This document shows, in pieces, positions 62,361 to 64,000 of a DNA stretch of 64,000 nucleotides (positions within the stretch are counted from its first letter, which is position 1; each line of letters begins with the position of its first letter). The position numbers and the translations under genes were made by a program. Origin of the DNA: Ostreiculturibacter nitratireducens (GTDB lineage Bacteria > Pseudomonadota > Alphaproteobacteria > Rhodobacterales > Rhodobacteraceae); the NCBI RefSeq assembly GCF_032670585.1, contig NZ_JAVQHL010000004.1:248001-312000 (forward strand), read 5' to 3'. The notes beneath the pieces were generated by a model that saw nothing but the letters and a program-made list of their open reading frames with translations, made no database searches and had not been told where the DNA came from.

Positions 62361-63193
62361 AGGCGCGTCAGGACCACTCCGGCGACGATGAGGCCGACCG
62401 AGGCGGCTTTCCCGGGCGTCATTCGTTCCCGAAAGATCAGCCAGCCGATCAGCACCGCGAAGAGGATCGACGTTTCGCGCAGCGCCGCGACGAGCGCGAT
62501 CGGGGCCAACGTCATCGCCCAGACCGCGACCCAATAGGACCCGTAGGAGGCAAGCGCGGCGACGCCGCCCGTGCCCCACGCCCGCCAGCCCCGTGGGATC
62601 GCGGCCGAACCGCGGACCACAAGCATAAACAACGTAAGGCCGATCCCATCGAGGAGGAACATCCAGCCCACGAAGGCTGTCGCGTCACCGAGGCTCCGGG
62701 CGCCGAGGCCGTCCACCACCGTGTAACCGGCCGTCGCAAGAGCGGAGCCGAGGGCGAAGGGCAGAAGCTTTAGCGACTCGCCCGAGGTCCAGACGCCGCG
62801 CGCGAGCATAAGGATGCCGCCGCCCAGCGTGACGATGCCTGCGACTTCGGCCGCCGCGAGGCTTTCGCCAAGGACCGCGCTGCCGACGACGAGCACGACG
62901 AGCGGCGCTGTTCCGCGCGCCAGCGGGTAGACCCGGCTCAGGTCGCCATGCTCGTAGGCGAAGGTGAGGAAGACCTTGTAGGCCGTGTGGATGAGGCCCG
63001 ATGACAGGAGCCAGAGCCAGACCTCTCCCGAGGGGAAGGGCCGCGTCAGCGCGATCAGAAATCCGACCCCGCCCTGCACGACCGACAGGACCACCATCGC
63101 GCCCACCCGCGACGCGCCGATCCGGACAAGCGCGTTCCACGTCGCGTGCAGAAGAGCCGCGCCAAGGACGGCCAGAAGTACCGGTATCGTCAT
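62357..63193 (-). CDS. EamA/DMT-family transporter
   Basis: A 278-residue inner-membrane protein with about ten helices arranged as two EamA repeats. The first includes LHATWNALVRIG and YPLARGTAPLVVLVVGSAVLGESL. The second includes YWVAVWAMTLAPIALVAALRETSILFAVLIGWLIFRE. Both have the Pro/Arg/Glu positions typical of drug/metabolite exporters. Substrate unknown. ATG at 63193; the frame upstream is not part of the fold. Confidence 0.87.
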   Translation of the reverse strand: MTIPVLLAVLGAALLHATWNALVRIGASRVGAMVVLSVVQGGVGFLIALTRPFPSGEVWLWLLSSGLIHTAYKVFLTFAYEHGDLSRVYPLARGTAPLVVLVVGSAVLGESLAAAEVAGIVTLGGGILMLARGVWTSGESLKLLPFALGSALATAGYTVVDGLGARSLGDATAFVGWMFLLDGIGLTLFMLVVRGSAAIPRGWRAWGTGGVAALASYGSYWVAVWAMTLAPIALVAALRETSILFAVLIGWLIFRERMTPGKAASVGLIVAGVVLTRL

Positions 63194-63308
63194 GTCCGTC
63201 CCCGCTCCGCCCAAAGGCGTAGCCGGAGCGCAAGTGGCGGGCAAGGGGAGCGGGCCAGCGGCGCGGAGCCTCCGGCGGGAAAATCCGTGGTCAGAAGAGA
63301 GGGAGGCT

Positions 63309-63764
63309 TCAGATCAGAAGCCCGGCGGCGCCTTCGAGTTTCAGAAGCGCGATCTTCGTCTCGATGCCGCCCGGCGCCGAGAACCCGCCAAGGCCGTCGG
63401 CCCCCAGGACGCGGTGGCACGGGATGATGATCGGGATCGGATTGGCGCCGCAGGCCTGCCCGATCGCCTGCGCGGATACGCCGAGGTCCCGGGCGAGTTC
63501 GCCATAGCTGCGCGTTTCGCCGTATGGGATGGCAAGAAGCGCCTCGAGGAAGCGCGCGCGGGCCCCCTCGCCGATTGCCAGGGGCAGATCGAAGCCACGG
63601 AGGCGTCCCGAAAGGTAAGCGTCCAGTTGGCGGCCGGCTTCGTTCAGAAGCGGGGACGCCGCGCCCTCTGCCTCCCCGCCGAAGGACAGGCGCGTGATCG
63701 CGCCCGCCTCCTCGGTCAGGACCAGCCGCCCGAGCGGCCCGTCGAAGGCCGCCCGCGCCGTCAC
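63309..63764 (-). CDS. ogt: Methylated-DNA--protein-cysteine methyltransferase
   Basis: Suicide repair protein that removes alkyl groups from O6-alkylguanine. The 151 residues have an N-terminal ribonuclease-H-like domain and the C-terminal active-site domain with PCHRV (Cys106), preceded by IPYGETRSYGELAR (helix-turn-helix region). GTG start at 63764 overlaps the ileS stop by 4 bp, so it is coupled to the synthetase gene. The longer frame lies inside ileS. Confidence 0.9.
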   Translation of the reverse strand: MTARAAFDGPLGRLVLTEEAGAITRLSFGGEAEGAASPLLNEAGRQLDAYLSGRLRGFDLPLAIGEGARARFLEALLAIPYGETRSYGELARDLGVSAQAIGQACGANPIPIIIPCHRVLGADGLGGFSAPGGIETKIALLKLEGAAGLLI

Positions 63765-64000
63765 CCCAGGACGTCGTTGCAGCGGTGGCAGGTACCCGGG
63801 TGCTTGTGGCGCCCAACATCCGGCAGGATCTTCCAGCAGCGCTGGCACTTCTCGCCATCCGCCCTTTCGAAGACCACGCCGACGCCCGGCACTTCCGGCA
63901 GGCGGAACGCCTCGTTCGGTTCCGGGTCGCCGGTCAGGATCAGAGCCGAGGTGATGCAGATGTCGGCGAAATCCACCGAGCGCAGCGCCGCGAGCGTATC
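63761..64000 (-). CDS. ileS: Isoleucyl-tRNA synthetase, C-terminal fragment (5' end outside window)
   Basis: Only the last 79 residues are visible; the gene continues past base 64000. The fragment contains the C-terminal zinc module: KCQRCW followed by HPGTCHRC, with four cysteines. The SVDFADICITSALIL lead-in is also characteristic of bacterial IleRS. Overlaps ogt by 4 bp. Confidence 0.93.
   Translation of the reverse strand, partial: DTLAALRSVDFADICITSALILTGDPEPNEAFRLPEVPGVGVVFERADGEKCQRCWKILPDVGRHKHPGTCHRCNDVLG

Overview
The window is GC-rich chromosomal DNA from an alphaproteobacterium of the order Rhodobacterales (Rhodobacter/Defluviimonas/Rhodovulum-like; genus not resolvable by eye). 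The evidence is the cobS-cobT pair, two DUF2484 membrane proteins, a recN-bamD-lpxC-ftsZ block, a phosphatidylcholine synthase, a GTTC-N7-GTTC type SOS box, and a DUF1127 gene followed by CCTCCTCCC-loop small RNAs. Coding density is very high and many neighbouring genes share 4-bp ATGA or GTGA overlaps. I see no prophage, insertion sequence or CRISPR array.

Layout. 1-9423: end of a J-domain protein gene, cobS-cobT (aerobic cobaltochelatase), an M24 aminopeptidase P, a DUF427 protein, a convergent ClC-type channel/transporter, an FAD-linked oxidase and a SnoaL-like protein. 9431-36190, nearly all on the minus strand: the division and cell wall (dcw) cluster. In transcription order it reads mraZ-rsmH-ftsL-ftsI-murE-murF-mraY-murD-(DUF6544), a plus-strand serine hydrolase, then ftsW-murG-murC-(APC permease)-(DUF2484)-(DUF2484)-murB-ddl-ftsQ-ftsA-ftsZ, then lpxC, bamD, recN. 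36191-36807 is the mraZ upstream region with phased TGGGA repeats that look like MraZ boxes. 36808-37878 is the Fe-S carrier gene mrp.

38046-38734 is the most notable locus: a small DUF1127 protein gene followed by eight consecutive hairpins, each showing the nonamer CCTCCTCCC in its loop. They group as four two-hairpin units, and the last hairpin is a rho-independent terminator. This matches the architecture of the stress-induced CcsR1-4 RNAs and the DUF1127 protein CcaF1 described in Rhodobacter sphaeroides. The loops resemble the anti-Shine-Dalgarno tail of 16S rRNA.

38832-44874: convergent uvrD (with an SOS box) and pyruvate carboxylase. 45438-45512: tRNA-Gly(GCC). 45820-49695: hisB-hisH-(PP-loop ATPase)-hisA-hisF-hisE. 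49720-51704: a CoA-binding protein, a YHS protein and rlmB. 51841-51924: tRNA-Tyr(GTA). 52016-57004: a TerB-like membrane protein, a GT-A-like and GT-C-like pair, and a Do/HtrA protease. 57012-64000: priA, transaldolase, DUF484, xerC, phosphatidylcholine synthase, an EamA transporter, an alkyl-DNA methyltransferase and the 3' end of ileS.

Functionally, the core of the window builds lipid II and the divisome (Mur ligases, MraY, MurG, FtsW/I/L/Q/A/Z, Ddl) together with outer membrane biogenesis (LpxC, BamD). The remainder is mostly housekeeping: histidine synthesis, anaplerosis, DNA repair and replication restart, tRNA genes. The RNA locus is probably a stress-response regulator.
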